From an uncultured Isosphaeraceae bacterium (GTDB taxonomy: Bacteria > Planctomycetota > Planctomycetia > Isosphaerales > Isosphaeraceae), in NCBI GenBank assembly GCA_945957605.1, contig CAMFLR010000007.1:62001-126000 (forward strand): a stretch of DNA of 64,000 nucleotides, in the 5' to 3' direction. The position numbers and the translations under genes are program-made. Positions 34,359 to 44,970 of this stretch are shown here, in pieces (within the stretch, counting starts at the first letter, position 1; every line of letters starts with the position of its first letter). The notes beneath the pieces were generated by a model. The model did no database searches, was not told where the DNA came from, and saw nothing but the letters and a program-made list of their open reading frames with translations.

Positions 34359-37300
34359 TTACTTCGACGTTTGCGACGCCTTCAATTTGAGTAAATCTTT
34401 GAAGTCTGTCCGTGATCGTAAGGACTCGAAGTCTTTGTTCTCGGCGACGTCTTTCCAGTCTGCAAACCCTGTGGCCTCGGCCTTGTGGATTGACTCCATC
34501 GCCCCATCAGCTAGTTTCTTGGCCTTCGCTGGATCCTTCGTTGCCGCCGATTGAAGGGCAAATGTTCGGGCGACATGGTAATGAGTTCGCGCAAGTTGGG
34601 CCCGGTCGGCCGCACTCAGGTGATTTTCCTTGGAGAGCTGTTGCCAAACCGCGATGGCTCGCTCGAATGATGCAGCCGCAGCGTCGTACTGTCCCGACAC
34701 CCGCTGAACGTTGCCGAGGTTGTGAACACTCTCCGCGAGTTCGCTGGCGATTTCCTCAGCCGTTGGGTTTTCCTTGACCAATCGTTCGCGGATTGCGATT
34801 GCTTGCCGATACGACTCAACGGCGGCCTCATTTTTCCCGGTCGCGGTCAGAACGTTGCCGATGTTGTTGTGGCTCATTGCTGTGTCGTCAGCATACTCGG
34901 TAATCGCCGGGTTATCTTTCGTCAGCCGTTCGCAGATCGCGAGAGCGCGCTCGTGCGACTTGAGCGCCGCGTCATTCTGCCCCGTCGCGCTTTGGAGCAG
35001 CCCCAGGTTGTTCAGGCTGCCGGCGAGATTGCTTTGGTAATCCGGAACAGCGGGATTCTCGCCCGCAAGTCGCTCACGGATCGTGATCGCCCGATCGTGC
35101 GCCTGCCGCGCTTCGTCATATCGTCCCAACGTTGCAAGAAGAATCGCGACGTTGTTATGGCTTGCCGCCAGGCCGGCCTGAAAATCAGTAACCGCCGGGT
35201 TTTGCTTCACCAGACGCTCGTGCAGGTTGATCGATTGTTCATGCGACTTTAGCGCCGAATCGAAATCGCCATTGGCTCGCTGAATCGTCGCGATGTTGCC
35301 ATAAGTTGTGGCCAAGCTGTTTTGATATTCATTGATGCTGGGATTTTCGGTTACGAGTCGTTCCCAGATCGCCCTCGCCGACTCGTACGATATGAGCGCC
35401 ACGCCGCTTTGAGCCATCTCGCGTTGAAGAATGCCGATGTTGTTATGTGTCGTCGCGAGTTCGTGTTGAAAGAATGCTGCGGAAGGGTTTTGCGCGGCCA
35501 ATTTCTCCCGGATTTGCAGCGATCTTCGATACGATTCAACCGCCTGTTCAGCGTGTCCCGTCACGCGCTGGAGATTGCCGATGTTGAAGTGACTGGCCGC
35601 GAGATCGCTTTGATATTCAGCGTCGCTTGGATCGGCTCGAACCAATCGTTCACGAATGGCGATCGCACGCTCGTACGAATTTCGCGCGAGGTCGAGTTGT
35701 CCCATCACACGTTGGAGAATGCCGAGATTGTTCAAGTCGCTTGCGAGGCTATTTTGAAACTCAGGATGAACCGTATTCTCCTGGACGAGCCGTTCGTGGA
35801 TTTCGAGCGCACGATGATACGAGGCGTTTGCTGCGTCGTTTTGACCGATGGCACTTTGCAAGTTGCCGATATTTGTGTAACAGCCGCCTAGCGAATTCTG
35901 AAACCCAGTGAGCCGGGAATCTACCGCGAGCAGGCGCGTCCAACGATCGGCGGCCTGCTGGTAGGATGCGATGGCCGCTTCGTTCTGCCCCATCGCCGCT
36001 TGCAGGTTGCCAATGTTGTTGTAACCCATCGCCAGACCGCTTTGATATTCGGTCGTACTTGGGTCGTCCTTGATCAGCCGCTCCCGTATCGCCTGCGACT
36101 CTTGATACGCCTCGAGGGCATCTTGCCGATTGCCAATCTCGTTGGTGGTTCGAGCGAGCGCGAAGCAAACTTCGGCCAGTCGCTCGAGTGACGTCGGGCG
36201 TGGGTCGGTATCCTCCTGAAGCAACTTGCGCAGACTTTTCGAGAAGATCAGCGGTTCCTTGAGCAGGGAATCGCGGAGCGGCTTGAGTGGGGCGTCGTAC
36301 TTCAGTTGAGGATTGTCGATCACGGCCAGCTCGAATTTGCGTATCGCCTGGACGGCCAGCTCTTCGCGTTTTTCCGCCCGGACTCGATCGCGTTCCGAGG
36401 CGATGTTAGCGTTCAACTGCCCTGTGAGAGCGTCCTGTTCAGCAACGAGCGCGCGATGTACCTCGAAATATGCGGCAATAGACACGATGCACACGGCGAA
36501 AAGCGCGGCGGCACCAGAAACGGTGGCCGCTCTGTGCCGGCGAGCCCAGCGAGCGACGCGAGAACCAAGCGACTCTGGATGCGCCGAAATCGGCTCGTCA
36601 GCCAGCCAATGTTCGATGTCGTCGGCCAGTGCCCGCGCTGTGGGATAGCGATCGAGCCGGTCAACCTTCATCGCCTTGAGGCAGATCGATTCGAGCGGAA
36701 CGGGAATGCGAGGATCGACATGCCTCGGAGGCGTAAATGCGCCACGCGAAATTTGCGCGACAATCTCATCGGTGCGTCCTTCATAGGGCGCATGCCCCGT
36801 GAGTAACTCGTAAAGCGTTGCTCCCAGGCTATAAACATCACTCCGCGGCCCAAGTGCTTCGAGCCGACCTTCCGCCTGTTCAGGGCTCATGTAAGCCGGC
36901 GTGCCAACGACAGTTCCCGCCTCTGTCTCGGTCGACGCAATAGCCGATGCCGGCTGAAGTGACGGCTCATCGCCCGGAACTTCCGATTTGCCGATGATTT
37001 TCGCGAGTCCCCAATCGACGACAATCGTCTCGCCATAGTCGCCTAGCATGATGTTGCCTGGCTTGAGGTCGCGGTGAAGCACACCTCGACTGTGCGCATA
37101 AGCCATCGCGTTGCAAACGTCGAGAAATCGCCCGAGCAGCTTGCGCAAAGCAAGCGCGCGTTCGCCAGGGTCTCGTTTGGGATCGGCGTCATCCTGCCGG
37201 AATCGCTTGATCGCCGCCTGCAGATTATCGCCGCGAATGAAACGCATGGCGTAGTAAGGACGCCCCGTCGCATCGTGCCCCAGGCTGTAAACCGGCACGA

Positions 37301-37868
37301 TACCCGGGTGTTCGAGCCCGCCGGTGATTTCGGCCTCAACCTTGAACCGAACCCGGCTATCTGCACGATCGGCGTGTGTTTCGTGAATCTCCTTGAACGC
37401 AACCTCGCGCCCAAGCTCCTTGTCAATCGCCACCGAAACCTGTCCCAAACCTCCGCGCGCGTGAAAACGAAGCACGCGAAACCGCGAAGCTTGCGGCAAG
37501 ATCGCTTCCGATGCCGTGGGCATGCGCGTCGCGAAAACATCGGGCGGCTTGCCGCCGAGATGCCCCAGGCTGGCCTGAACTTCGGGATTCGCAATTCGCG
37601 CGAGGACATCGCGCGCCGTCTCAAGCGAACCGAGCGCCGCCAGGCTTTTCGCGGGGTCATCGCCAAACTTGTCGAGATGCAAGCGAACGATCGACTCGAG
37701 CACCCGGGCCGATTCCTCGCTGAGCGCCTTGCGATCGCGGAGAATTTGCACTAGCGACCTCGAACGCTCGTCGCACCAAACGTGAAAGGCCGCGAGCAGG
37801 TCGGAGTGATCGATGAAATGATTTTGAAGGGCGATCAGGCCATAGAGCAGGTCGCGATCGGCAGACAT
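34359..37868 (-). CDS. Membrane-spanning Ser/Thr protein kinase with eleven TPR repeats
   Basis: An approximately 1169-residue kinase. A 120-residue N-terminal helical part is followed by the kinase domain (about 125-420): HARGGLGQVSVA, the invariant Lys in VAFKEI, the catalytic loop VLHRDLKPGN, the metal loop VDWGLAK (DWG in place of DFG) and TPAYMSPEQ. A single membrane helix (about 443-465) precedes an extended region of eleven near-perfect 48-residue TPR-type repeats (about 560-1090) with the pattern NNIGNLQ...G...A..SY..A..I.ERL. The architecture is typical of planctomycete kinases. The input signal is unknown; the TPR part probably lies outside the cytoplasm. I chose ATG 37868. Confidence 0.88.
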   Translation of the reverse strand: MSADRDLLYGLIALQNHFIDHSDLLAAFHVWCDERSRSLVQILRDRKALSEESARVLESIVRLHLDKFGDDPAKSLAALGSLETARDVLARIANPEVQASLGHLGGKPPDVFATRMPTASEAILPQASRFRVLRFHARGGLGQVSVAIDKELGREVAFKEIHETHADRADSRVRFKVEAEITGGLEHPGIVPVYSLGHDATGRPYYAMRFIRGDNLQAAIKRFRQDDADPKRDPGERALALRKLLGRFLDVCNAMAYAHSRGVLHRDLKPGNIMLGDYGETIVVDWGLAKIIGKSEVPGDEPSLQPASAIASTETEAGTVVGTPAYMSPEQAEGRLEALGPRSDVYSLGATLYELLTGHAPYEGRTDEIVAQISRGAFTPPRHVDPRIPVPLESICLKAMKVDRLDRYPTARALADDIEHWLADEPISAHPESLGSRVARWARRHRAATVSGAAALFAVCIVSIAAYFEVHRALVAEQDALTGQLNANIASERDRVRAEKREELAVQAIRKFELAVIDNPQLKYDAPLKPLRDSLLKEPLIFSKSLRKLLQEDTDPRPTSLERLAEVCFALARTTNEIGNRQDALEAYQESQAIRERLIKDDPSTTEYQSGLAMGYNNIGNLQAAMGQNEAAIASYQQAADRWTRLLAVDSRLTGFQNSLGGCYTNIGNLQSAIGQNDAANASYHRALEIHERLVQENTVHPEFQNSLASDLNNLGILQRVMGQLDLARNSYERAIAIRERLVRADPSDAEYQSDLAASHFNIGNLQRVTGHAEQAVESYRRSLQIREKLAAQNPSAAFFQHELATTHNNIGILQREMAQSGVALISYESARAIWERLVTENPSINEYQNSLATTYGNIATIQRANGDFDSALKSHEQSINLHERLVKQNPAVTDFQAGLAASHNNVAILLATLGRYDEARQAHDRAITIRERLAGENPAVPDYQSNLAGSLNNLGLLQSATGQNDAALKSHERALAICERLTKDNPAITEYADDTAMSHNNIGNVLTATGKNEAAVESYRQAIAIRERLVKENPTAEEIASELAESVHNLGNVQRVSGQYDAAAASFERAIAVWQQLSKENHLSAADRAQLARTHYHVARTFALQSAATKDPAKAKKLADGAMESIHKAEATGFADWKDVAENKDFESLRSRTDFKDLLKLKASQTSK

Positions 37869-38015
37869 TGCAGGAAAACTCCGGCAGGGCACGATGCATT
37901 CAAAATCAAATCAAGCACCGACGCTCGAAAACTCGTTCAGCCCAACTTCCCAATCTTCCTATTACGAGCAGTGGAGGCTGCTGTTCGCAACAGCGCGGCT
38001 CTGGCACCGAGGCGA

Positions 38016-38561
38016 TCATTCGCTCGTTCGCGAATTCACCGCATTGATAAGCGTTGCGAGCACTTCTTGCAGCTTTTCGACGATTGCAGAGTCGGCGAGC
38101 ACATCATCGAGCGAAAGTCTGTTGCTTCGCAGCGGGATTCGGCTCGAAGTCACGTCGGCCATAAGCACAGTAAGCGTTTCGATCAGCGAATCTTGAGCGT
38201 GATTTGAAGTCGCCGACGCATTGATGAGGGCGAGAGGTTTGCCGATGAAGACGCCAGAGCTTGCAGTCCAGTCGAGCGCGTTCTTGAACGAACCCGGCAC
38301 GCCGTGAATGTACTCGGGACTCGAAATTAATATGGCGTCGGCCTGTCGAATCCGCTCGTGAAACTCCGCGACTTCCCGCGGCAGTTCCATTCCTTCGCCA
38401 TCGAGGTCTGGGTTGAAGTGAGGAAGCAGGCCGACGCTCTCACTAAGACCCACGCTCACTCCATCAGGAGCCAGCCGAGCGGCTGCGTTTAACAAAGTTT
38501 GGTTCGACGAACTCGATCGCAAGCTGCCCGAGATTCCAAGAATCGTGATTCGCGTGGCCAA
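38016..38561 (-). CDS. NADPH-dependent FMN reductase/quinone reductase
   Basis: A 181-residue flavodoxin-fold protein. The flavin phosphate loop GISGSLRSSSSNQTLL is at residues 9-24, and the family signature SPEYIHGVPGSFKNALDW is at about 81-98. Such proteins reduce FMN, azo dyes, quinones or chromate with NADPH. It starts at a TTG (38561) with a weak ribosome-binding site. No redox partner is next to it. Confidence 0.88.
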   Translation of the reverse strand: MATRITILGISGSLRSSSSNQTLLNAAARLAPDGVSVGLSESVGLLPHFNPDLDGEGMELPREVAEFHERIRQADAILISSPEYIHGVPGSFKNALDWTASSGVFIGKPLALINASATSNHAQDSLIETLTVLMADVTSSRIPLRSNRLSLDDVLADSAIVEKLQEVLATLINAVNSRTSE

Positions 38562-38678
38562 TTTTCAGTCTCGCGTGGTACCCGAGGAAGTCCTACCGTC
38601 GGTCACATTCTACCGCCGCGGCCAATCCGCAACGCGCTCACTCGCATCTCCGACCGCGCCCTCGTGTTCTGGCCAGAC

Positions 38679-39026
38679 TCACTTCAAGCGTTCGAGGTAA
38701 TCTTTTAACGCACATGCACTGTTCCGTTCTTCGTCGCTGGCAGCGTACACGAATGTCACGGTTTCCTGTTCGATCACATGCTTGAGTAAGGCGAGCAAGT
38801 CGGCCTGGTCCTTCAATTCGGCCCAGTAACGCTTGCGAAACTCCGGCCAGCGTTCGGAGTCGTGGTTATACCACTTGCGCAGCTCGGGACTCGGCGACAG
38901 ACTCTTGAGCCAGAGATCGATATGTGCCTTCTCTTTCGTCACCCCGCGCGGCCAGAGCCGCTCCACGAGAATGCGGAGCCCGTCACTCGTGGCATGCGGC
39001 TCATACGCCCGTTTCAGCTTGAGCAT
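38679..39026 (-). CDS. DUF488-family protein
   Basis: A 115-residue protein. KLKRAYEP, then RILVERLWPRGVTKEKA, LWLKSLSPSPELRKWYNHD and WPEFRKRYWAEL are the hallmark blocks of DUF488/YeaO-type proteins, whose biochemical role is unsettled. It has a good GAGGAAAG ribosome-binding site before the ATG. It is divergent from leuS across about 240 bases. Confidence 0.85.
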   Translation of the reverse strand: MLKLKRAYEPHATSDGLRILVERLWPRGVTKEKAHIDLWLKSLSPSPELRKWYNHDSERWPEFRKRYWAELKDQADLLALLKHVIEQETVTFVYAASDEERNSACALKDYLERLK

Positions 39027-39164
39027 GGCTTTCCTCGATGGAATGGGGAGATCGGTCGAAATTGCGGTATTTCGGATTGGTTTGTTTCATGCTAACTCAA
39101 TTGTGCGATCAGTCTTCTGGCGAATTCTGGGACGGTGCGGTATCTTAAGACTCCGATATTTCAC

Positions 39165-39193
39165 CCGCCCGCGCGAGCCGGGCGGTTTTTTTT
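39165..39193 (+). terminator. Intrinsic terminator immediately upstream of leuS
   Basis: CCGCCCG (39165-39171), loop CGCGAGC, CGGGCGG (39179-39185), then eight T residues. It points in the leuS direction and lies 72 bases before its ATG. No plus-strand gene precedes it, so it either attenuates leuS or ends a short RNA made from the intergenic region. Confidence 0.75.
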
Positions 39194-39265
39194 CTTGTCT
39201 AGTCCTGCGAACGCACGTACTCATTCCGACCGTGTGCCGTCGAAGTTGCCTCGGAGCCTGGTTCC

Positions 39266-42040
39266 ATGCCCGCGTATCATCCGCAGAAGATCGAGCCGAA
39301 ATGGCAAGCTTTTTGGGACGAAAACAAAACCTTCAAAACGCGTGATCTCGTCGCCGGCCAGCCGAAGCTTTACATCCTCGACATGTTCCCGTATCCCAGC
39401 GGCGCCGGCCTGCATGTCGGCCACCCGGAAGGATATACGGCGACCGACATCCTGTGCCGCTACAAGCGGATGCGCGGATTCAACGTGCTGCACCCGATGG
39501 GCTGGGACGCCTTCGGCCTCCCCGCCGAGCAGTACGCGATCAAGAACAACGTCCACCCGCGAATTACGACCAAAAACAACGTCGATAACTTCCGCAGGCA
39601 GATCAAGTCACTGGGATTTTCCTACGACTGGGATCGCGAGGTCGACACCACCGACCCCAACTACTACAAGTGGACGCAGTGGATCTTTCTGCAACTGTTC
39701 GACACCTGGTACGACCCCACCTTCGAGTGGACCGATACCACCGGCCAGAAGCGTAAAGGCAAAGGCCGGCCAATCGCCGAAATGCCGATCCCGCCAGGCA
39801 CCGAATACCCGCAACTGTATCGCGATAGCAAGCGACTGGCTTATCGCGCGGAAGTGCCGGTGAACTGGTGCCCTGCGCTGGGCACTGTGCTGGCCAACGA
39901 GGAAGTTGTCGATGGCAAGAGCGAAGTCGGCGGCCATCCCGTGGTTCGCATGCCGCTGAAGCAGTGGATGCTCCGCATTACCGCCTACGCCGATCGCCTG
40001 GCCGACGACATTGAACACGTCGACTGGCCTAAACCGATCAAGGACATGCAGCGCAACTGGATCGGCCGGTCCGAAGGGGCCGAGGTCGATTTCACCACGT
40101 CTGCAGGCCCACTGCGCGTCTTCACAACTCGTCCCGACACGCTGTTCGGCGCGACTTATATGGTCGTGGCGCCCGAGCATCCGCTGGTCGAATCGCTGAC
40201 GGTCGCCGAGCAGCGCGACGCTGTGAACGCCTATCGCGAAGCGGCCGCGCGGAAGTCGGACCTGGATCGCACCGACCTGGCCAAATCGAAAACTGGCGTC
40301 TTCACCGGATCGTACGCGACCAATCCGGTGAACGGCCAGCCGATTCCGATTTGGGTCGCCGACTACGTGCTGATTGGCTATGGCACCGGCGCGATCATGG
40401 CGGTTCCGGGCCACGACGACCGCGACTTTGAATTCGCCAAAACCTTCGATCTGCCAATCGTGCGAGTCGTCGCCAAAACGCTTGCCGACGCCGGCCAGCC
40501 GCTGGATGTCGCCGACACCGATGCCGGCGTGGCCGTCAATTCGAGCAACGACGAAATCAGCCTGAACGGCATGAGCACCCCCGAAGCCAAGGCGACGATT
40601 ACCGCCTGGCTAGAAGGGCGTGGTGCCGGTAAGAAAGCCGTGAACACCAAGCTGCGCGACTGGCTGTTTAGCCGTCAGCGCTACTGGGGTGAACCGTTTC
40701 CGGTGCTACTCGGCGAGGATGGTTCGGTCGTCGGCGTGAACGAATCCGAGCTGCCGGTGCTGCTGCCCGAACTCGATGACTTCAAGCCATCGGGCAAGCC
40801 TGAGCCGCCGCTGGGCAAGGCCACCGATTGGGTGAAGTATTCCGATACGTACAAGCGTGAAACCAACACGATGCCGCAATGGGCAGGTTCGTGCTGGTAT
40901 TATCTGCGATACATCGACCCGCAAAACGCCGACGCCCCCTGGTCGCCTGAGCTGGAAAAATACTGGCTGCCAGTCGACTTGTATGTCGGCGGCGCCGAGC
41001 ACGCGGTGCTGCACCTGCTGTATAGCCGCTTCTGGCACAAGGTGCTGTTCGACCGCGGCCTGGTAAGCACTCCCGAGCCGTTCCAGAAGCTGGTCAACCA
41101 GGGAATGATCCTCGGCGAAACCGAGTACACCGTCTATAAGGACGAAGCCGGCGCATGGGTCGGTGCGAATGAAGTCGACGAAGACGTTGTGGACGAGAAG
41201 CAGGCCTACTTCATCAAGAAGACGAATCCCCGCCGATACGTCACGCAGGTCAAACTGCCTGAAGAAAGTGTGACGAAGAAGGGCGAAGGTTTCGTGCTCG
41301 AAAGCGAGCCGTCGGTCAAGGTCGACGCCCGCGCGCACAAGATGTCGAAAAGCCGCGGCAACGTCATCTCGCCCGACAAAGTCGTCAACGACTACGGCGC
41401 CGATAGCCTGCGACTCTATGAAATGTTCATGGGGCCGCTCGAAGCGGTGAAGCCCTGGAGCATGAAGGGCGTCGAAGGCGTTTATCGCTTCCTCGCCCGT
41501 GCCTGGCGGCTGGTCGTTCACTTCGAAGAGCCGGAAGTGCAACTCGACGGACGTCTGAAAGACGTCGCGCCCACGCCTGCGCAAGCGAAAGTCATTGCCC
41601 GAACGATCGCCGGCGTGACCGACGACTTCGACGGAATGCGGTTCAATACAGCGATCAGCAAGCTGATGGAGTTCGTCAACTTTTTCACATCCGAAGAAGT
41701 TCGGCCGATTGCAGCGATGAAGACATTTTCACTGCTGCTTGCTCCGATGGCGCCGCACCTGGCTGAAGAGCTCTGGTCGCTGCTGGGCGGCAAAACAACG
41801 CTCGCCTACGAACCCTGGCCGACCTTTGATCCCGCGCTCTTGATCGACAACGAGATCGAGGTGCCGGTGCAGATCAACGGTAAGGTGAAGGGGAAGGTGG
41901 TTGTGCCTAACGGCTCGAACGGCGAGGCGTTGGAAGCAGCCGCGCGAGGCGACGAGCGCGTTCAGGGGTTGCTGGAAGGGAAAACGATCAAGAAGGTGAT
42001 CGTGGTTCCGGGCAAGCTTGTCAATTTTGTGGTCGGTTAA
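39266..42040 (+). CDS. leuS: Leucyl-tRNA synthetase
   Basis: A 924-residue class I synthetase that charges tRNA-Leu and edits mischarged products. The HIGH-type motif reads [11 protein letters not shown] near residue 47, following FPYPS. The signature [17 protein letters not shown] is at about 73. The CP1 editing domain has [12 protein letters not shown] near 285. [13 protein letters not shown] is at about 692. The C-terminal [13 protein letters not shown] domain is present. It is somewhat longer than the E. coli enzyme, with an insertion around 610-680. All catalytic motifs are intact. A strong terminator lies in its leader. Confidence 0.97.
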   Translation: MPAYHPQKIEPKWQAFWDENKTFKTRDLVAGQPKLYILDMFPYPSGAGLHVGHPEGYTATDILCRYKRMRGFNVLHPMGWDAFGLPAEQYAIKNNVHPRITTKNNVDNFRRQIKSLGFSYDWDREVDTTDPNYYKWTQWIFLQLFDTWYDPTFEWTDTTGQKRKGKGRPIAEMPIPPGTEYPQLYRDSKRLAYRAEVPVNWCPALGTVLANEEVVDGKSEVGGHPVVRMPLKQWMLRITAYADRLADDIEHVDWPKPIKDMQRNWIGRSEGAEVDFTTSAGPLRVFTTRPDTLFGATYMVVAPEHPLVESLTVAEQRDAVNAYREAAARKSDLDRTDLAKSKTGVFTGSYATNPVNGQPIPIWVADYVLIGYGTGAIMAVPGHDDRDFEFAKTFDLPIVRVVAKTLADAGQPLDVADTDAGVAVNSSNDEISLNGMSTPEAKATITAWLEGRGAGKKAVNTKLRDWLFSRQRYWGEPFPVLLGEDGSVVGVNESELPVLLPELDDFKPSGKPEPPLGKATDWVKYSDTYKRETNTMPQWAGSCWYYLRYIDPQNADAPWSPELEKYWLPVDLYVGGAEHAVLHLLYSRFWHKVLFDRGLVSTPEPFQKLVNQGMILGETEYTVYKDEAGAWVGANEVDEDVVDEKQAYFIKKTNPRRYVTQVKLPEESVTKKGEGFVLESEPSVKVDARAHKMSKSRGNVISPDKVVNDYGADSLRLYEMFMGPLEAVKPWSMKGVEGVYRFLARAWRLVVHFEEPEVQLDGRLKDVAPTPAQAKVIARTIAGVTDDFDGMRFNTAISKLMEFVNFFTSEEVRPIAAMKTFSLLLAPMAPHLAEELWSLLGGKTTLAYEPWPTFDPALLIDNEIEVPVQINGKVKGKVVVPNGSNGEALEAAARGDERVQGLLEGKTIKKVIVVPGKLVNFVVG

Positions 42041-42079
42041 CGGCGGGGTAGGCCGATGGCGCCGGGGTCTGAAAACGGC

Positions 42080-44926
42080 ATGACACGCTCTCGATTCATC
42101 ATTGGCATCGACCTCGGCACAACCAATAGCGCCGTGGCTTATGTGGATACGAAGGGGCGAGAGCGTCCCGGCGCCGATATTCGCACCTTCGAAATCCCAC
42201 AACTTGTTGCGCCTGGCGAAACCGCCCCGCGGCAGATGCTTCCCTCGTTCTTCTATCTCCCCGGTCCGCACGAGCTTCCACCTGGCTCGGGCGATACTCC
42301 CTGGGCAGAAGGAAGCGATCGAATCGTCGGCGAATTTGCGCGAATTCAGGGAGCGAAAGTCCCTTCGCACCTCGTGAGTTCGGCCAAAAGCTGGCTCTGC
42401 CACAGCGGGGTTGATCGCGAAGCCGAGATTCTCCCCTGGGGGGCGCCGAGCGACGCGCGAAAGGTCTCGCCTGTCGAAGCCTCGGCCGAGTACTTGCAGC
42501 ACATTCGCGACGCCTGGGACATTACCTTTGCGCTCGAAGATCCCGAGTGCCTTTTCGACCGCCAAGAGGTTGTGCTCACCGTCCCGGCGTCGTTCGACGA
42601 AGCAGCACGCGAGCTAACCGTCGCCGCAGCCAAGGCGGCCGGCTACCCCAACATGGTGCTGCTCGAAGAGCCCCAGGCCGCGTTTTATTGCTGGATCGTC
42701 ACACATCAAGACATCTGGCAGCGTGAAGTGCGTGCGGGCGAGCTAATCCTCGTTTGTGACATCGGCGGTGGTACGACTGACTTCAGCCTGATCACCGTCA
42801 TCGAAACTCCCAACGGACCTGGCTTCCGCCGCGTCGCCGTCGGCGATCACCTGATGCTTGGCGGCGATAACATTGACCTCGCACTGGCGCACAAAGTCGA
42901 AGAAAAACTCGGCGGCGTGCGGCTCGATAATGAGCAATGGTCGGCCCTGCGCTACTCGTGTCGAACCGCCAAGGAGAAACTGCTCGGCGAAGGAAATCAG
43001 GAACGCTGGCCGGTGACAATTGCCGGGCGCGGTTCCAAGCTGATCGGCGGCAGCATTCAGTCGGAACTGACGAAGCAAGAAGTGATCGACGTCGTCATCG
43101 ATGGTTTCTTCCCGTTGACCGGTCCTGGCGACGAACCAAACAAAACCGCACGCTCCGGTTTGCAGGAATTTGGCCTACCGTTCGTTTCCGATCCCGCGAT
43201 TCCCAAGCATCTCGCAAACTTTCTCCGGCGGCATAAAGGCGAACCAATCGGGCAGGGGGGATTCACGCCCGACGATCGCCCCGCGCGTCCCGATGCGATC
43301 CTCTTCAACGGCGGAGCCCTGACGCCGAACATCGTTCGCCAGCGTGTCGTCGAAGTGATCACGTCGTGGTTCGCGGGCGACGCTGGTGCGCCCTACCATC
43401 CGCGCGTGCTCACGAATATGTCGCTCGACCTCGCCGTTGCTCACGGCGCCGCTTATTACGGCGTCGTTCGTCGCGGCGGTGGTATCCGAATTGGCGGCGG
43501 CACAGCGCGTTCGTTCTACGTCGGACTCGACACGGCGAACCCGAATCTCCCCTGGCTCTGCGCCGTCCCGCGCGACGCACAGGAAGGGGACGAAATCGCG
43601 ATCGAAAAGCACGACTTCGACCTGCTCACCGATCAGCCCGTTTCATTCCCGCTCGCAAGCTCGTCGGTGCGTCCCAACGACAAGCCCGGCGACCTCGTTG
43701 CTCGCGATCCCGATTCGATTCTCGACCTACCTCCGCTGCAAACGCACATTCGCGTCGGTCGTAAGGCAAAGGCCGAGCGCGTGCCCGTCCGACTCGCGGC
43801 GAAGGTGACGGAAATCGGTACGATCGAAGTCTGGTGCCTTTCGCGGACCGACGACCGCCGCTGGCGCTTGCAAATCCAGCTCCGAGGCGCGGCGAACGAA
43901 CGGAAGCTGAACATTCCGATCGTCGACCCGAGCGTGCAAACGGTCATCATCGAACAGTCCGAACTCGACGCCGGAATTGCTGCGATCAAGACTGCGTTCA
44001 CCGGCGTGGGAATCACCGACGAAGAAGGGCCCGCACGACTGGTCAAGCGGCTCGAAGAAGCACTCGACGCCCCTCGCGATAACTGGCCGCCGTCAGCGCT
44101 TCGTGCTCTTTGGGACCCGCTACGTGACGTTGCCGACTCCCGCAACAAATCACCGCGGCATGAATCCCGCTGGTACAATCTCGCTGGCTACTTCCTGCGG
44201 CCCGGCTCCGGTTTCCCGCTCGACGAGAATCGAATCAAGGCTCTCTGGCCGGTCTTCCATCAAGGCGTAAAGAATCAAAAAGATCTGCAATGCTGGGCCG
44301 AGTGGTGGATTCTCTGGCGTCGCGTTGCGGCCGGTTTGAACAAGGCCCATCACGACGAAATCTACCGTCGACTCTCGCCTTACATGTTCCCGCCCAAGGG
44401 GGCCGCGCCGAAAAAGCAGGCACGACCCAAGCCGGAACCGCACGAAATGGCCGAAATCTGGCGATGCGCTGCAGCGCTCGAACGCCTCGCCTCGCCCGTG
44501 AAGGAATCGCAGGGCGATGCGCTGGTGAAGGAACTCGCCAAGCCAACCGTGGCGAATCACGTACTCTGGTGCCTTGGACGCCTCGGGGCTCGCGTACCGC
44601 TCTATGGTCCTGCGAACACGGTCGTTGCGCGTGAGAAAGCCGAGCGCTGGGTGAACGCGCTACTGAATCGAACTTACGCAGCCGGTCGCGAAACGACTGA
44701 TGCGATCTTCGCACTCAGCCAGATTGCTCGAGTCGCCGGAGACCGCTCACGCGACCTCGACGAATCGCTGCGTGAAAAGGTGATTGAGCGACTCGTTTCG
44801 CTGAGCGCAGACGAAGCGGCAATTGAACCGGTGCGCCGCTTTACCGAACTCGAAGCGGGCCAGCAATCGCAGGCGCTTGGCGATAGCTTGCCGATCGGCC
44901 TTCGCCTCGTTTCAACAGCGGAATAA
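42080..44926 (+). CDS. Divergent Hsp70-family protein, long form with C-terminal extension
   Basis: An approximately 948-residue Hsp70-like protein beginning 39 bases after leuS. The ATPase domain carries GIDLGTTNSAVAYVD (near residue 9), VCDIGGGTTDFSLI (about 230) and VLLEEPQAAFYCW. The paralogue at 14124 shares blocks such as LVSSAKSWL and GVDRE. After the Hsp70 portion (about 600 residues), a 340-residue helical extension contains WYNLAGYFLRPGSGFPLDE and WRRVAAGLNKAHHDEI, known to me only from this long Hsp70 subtype. I placed the start at ATG 42080, matching the paralogue; ATG 42056 is possible. The function is unknown, and the extension may replace the normal lid. Confidence 0.83.
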   Translation: MTRSRFIIGIDLGTTNSAVAYVDTKGRERPGADIRTFEIPQLVAPGETAPRQMLPSFFYLPGPHELPPGSGDTPWAEGSDRIVGEFARIQGAKVPSHLVSSAKSWLCHSGVDREAEILPWGAPSDARKVSPVEASAEYLQHIRDAWDITFALEDPECLFDRQEVVLTVPASFDEAARELTVAAAKAAGYPNMVLLEEPQAAFYCWIVTHQDIWQREVRAGELILVCDIGGGTTDFSLITVIETPNGPGFRRVAVGDHLMLGGDNIDLALAHKVEEKLGGVRLDNEQWSALRYSCRTAKEKLLGEGNQERWPVTIAGRGSKLIGGSIQSELTKQEVIDVVIDGFFPLTGPGDEPNKTARSGLQEFGLPFVSDPAIPKHLANFLRRHKGEPIGQGGFTPDDRPARPDAILFNGGALTPNIVRQRVVEVITSWFAGDAGAPYHPRVLTNMSLDLAVAHGAAYYGVVRRGGGIRIGGGTARSFYVGLDTANPNLPWLCAVPRDAQEGDEIAIEKHDFDLLTDQPVSFPLASSSVRPNDKPGDLVARDPDSILDLPPLQTHIRVGRKAKAERVPVRLAAKVTEIGTIEVWCLSRTDDRRWRLQIQLRGAANERKLNIPIVDPSVQTVIIEQSELDAGIAAIKTAFTGVGITDEEGPARLVKRLEEALDAPRDNWPPSALRALWDPLRDVADSRNKSPRHESRWYNLAGYFLRPGSGFPLDENRIKALWPVFHQGVKNQKDLQCWAEWWILWRRVAAGLNKAHHDEIYRRLSPYMFPPKGAAPKKQARPKPEPHEMAEIWRCAAALERLASPVKESQGDALVKELAKPTVANHVLWCLGRLGARVPLYGPANTVVAREKAERWVNALLNRTYAAGRETTDAIFALSQIARVAGDRSRDLDESLREKVIERLVSLSADEAAIEPVRRFTELEAGQQSQALGDSLPIGLRLVSTAE

Positions 44927-44932
44927 TCAAGC

Positions 44933-44962
44933 CGGCCGACTCGCATGATCGCGAATCGGCCG
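44933..44962. terminator. Bidirectional hairpin between convergent genes
   Basis: CGGCCGA (44933-44939) pairs with TCGGCCG (44956-44962), with an inner TCGC/GCGA pair. It fills the 44-base gap between the stop of the long Hsp70 and the stop of the thioredoxin-NHL gene, and can terminate both. Confidence 0.6.
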
Positions 44963-44970
44963 AGCTCTCA

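Noticed and set aside
39060-39193. T-box riboswitch for leuS
   Set aside because: Only a loose GGGACGGTGCGG match; no specifier loop, AG bulge or the GGTGGNACCGCG core. I kept only the terminator.
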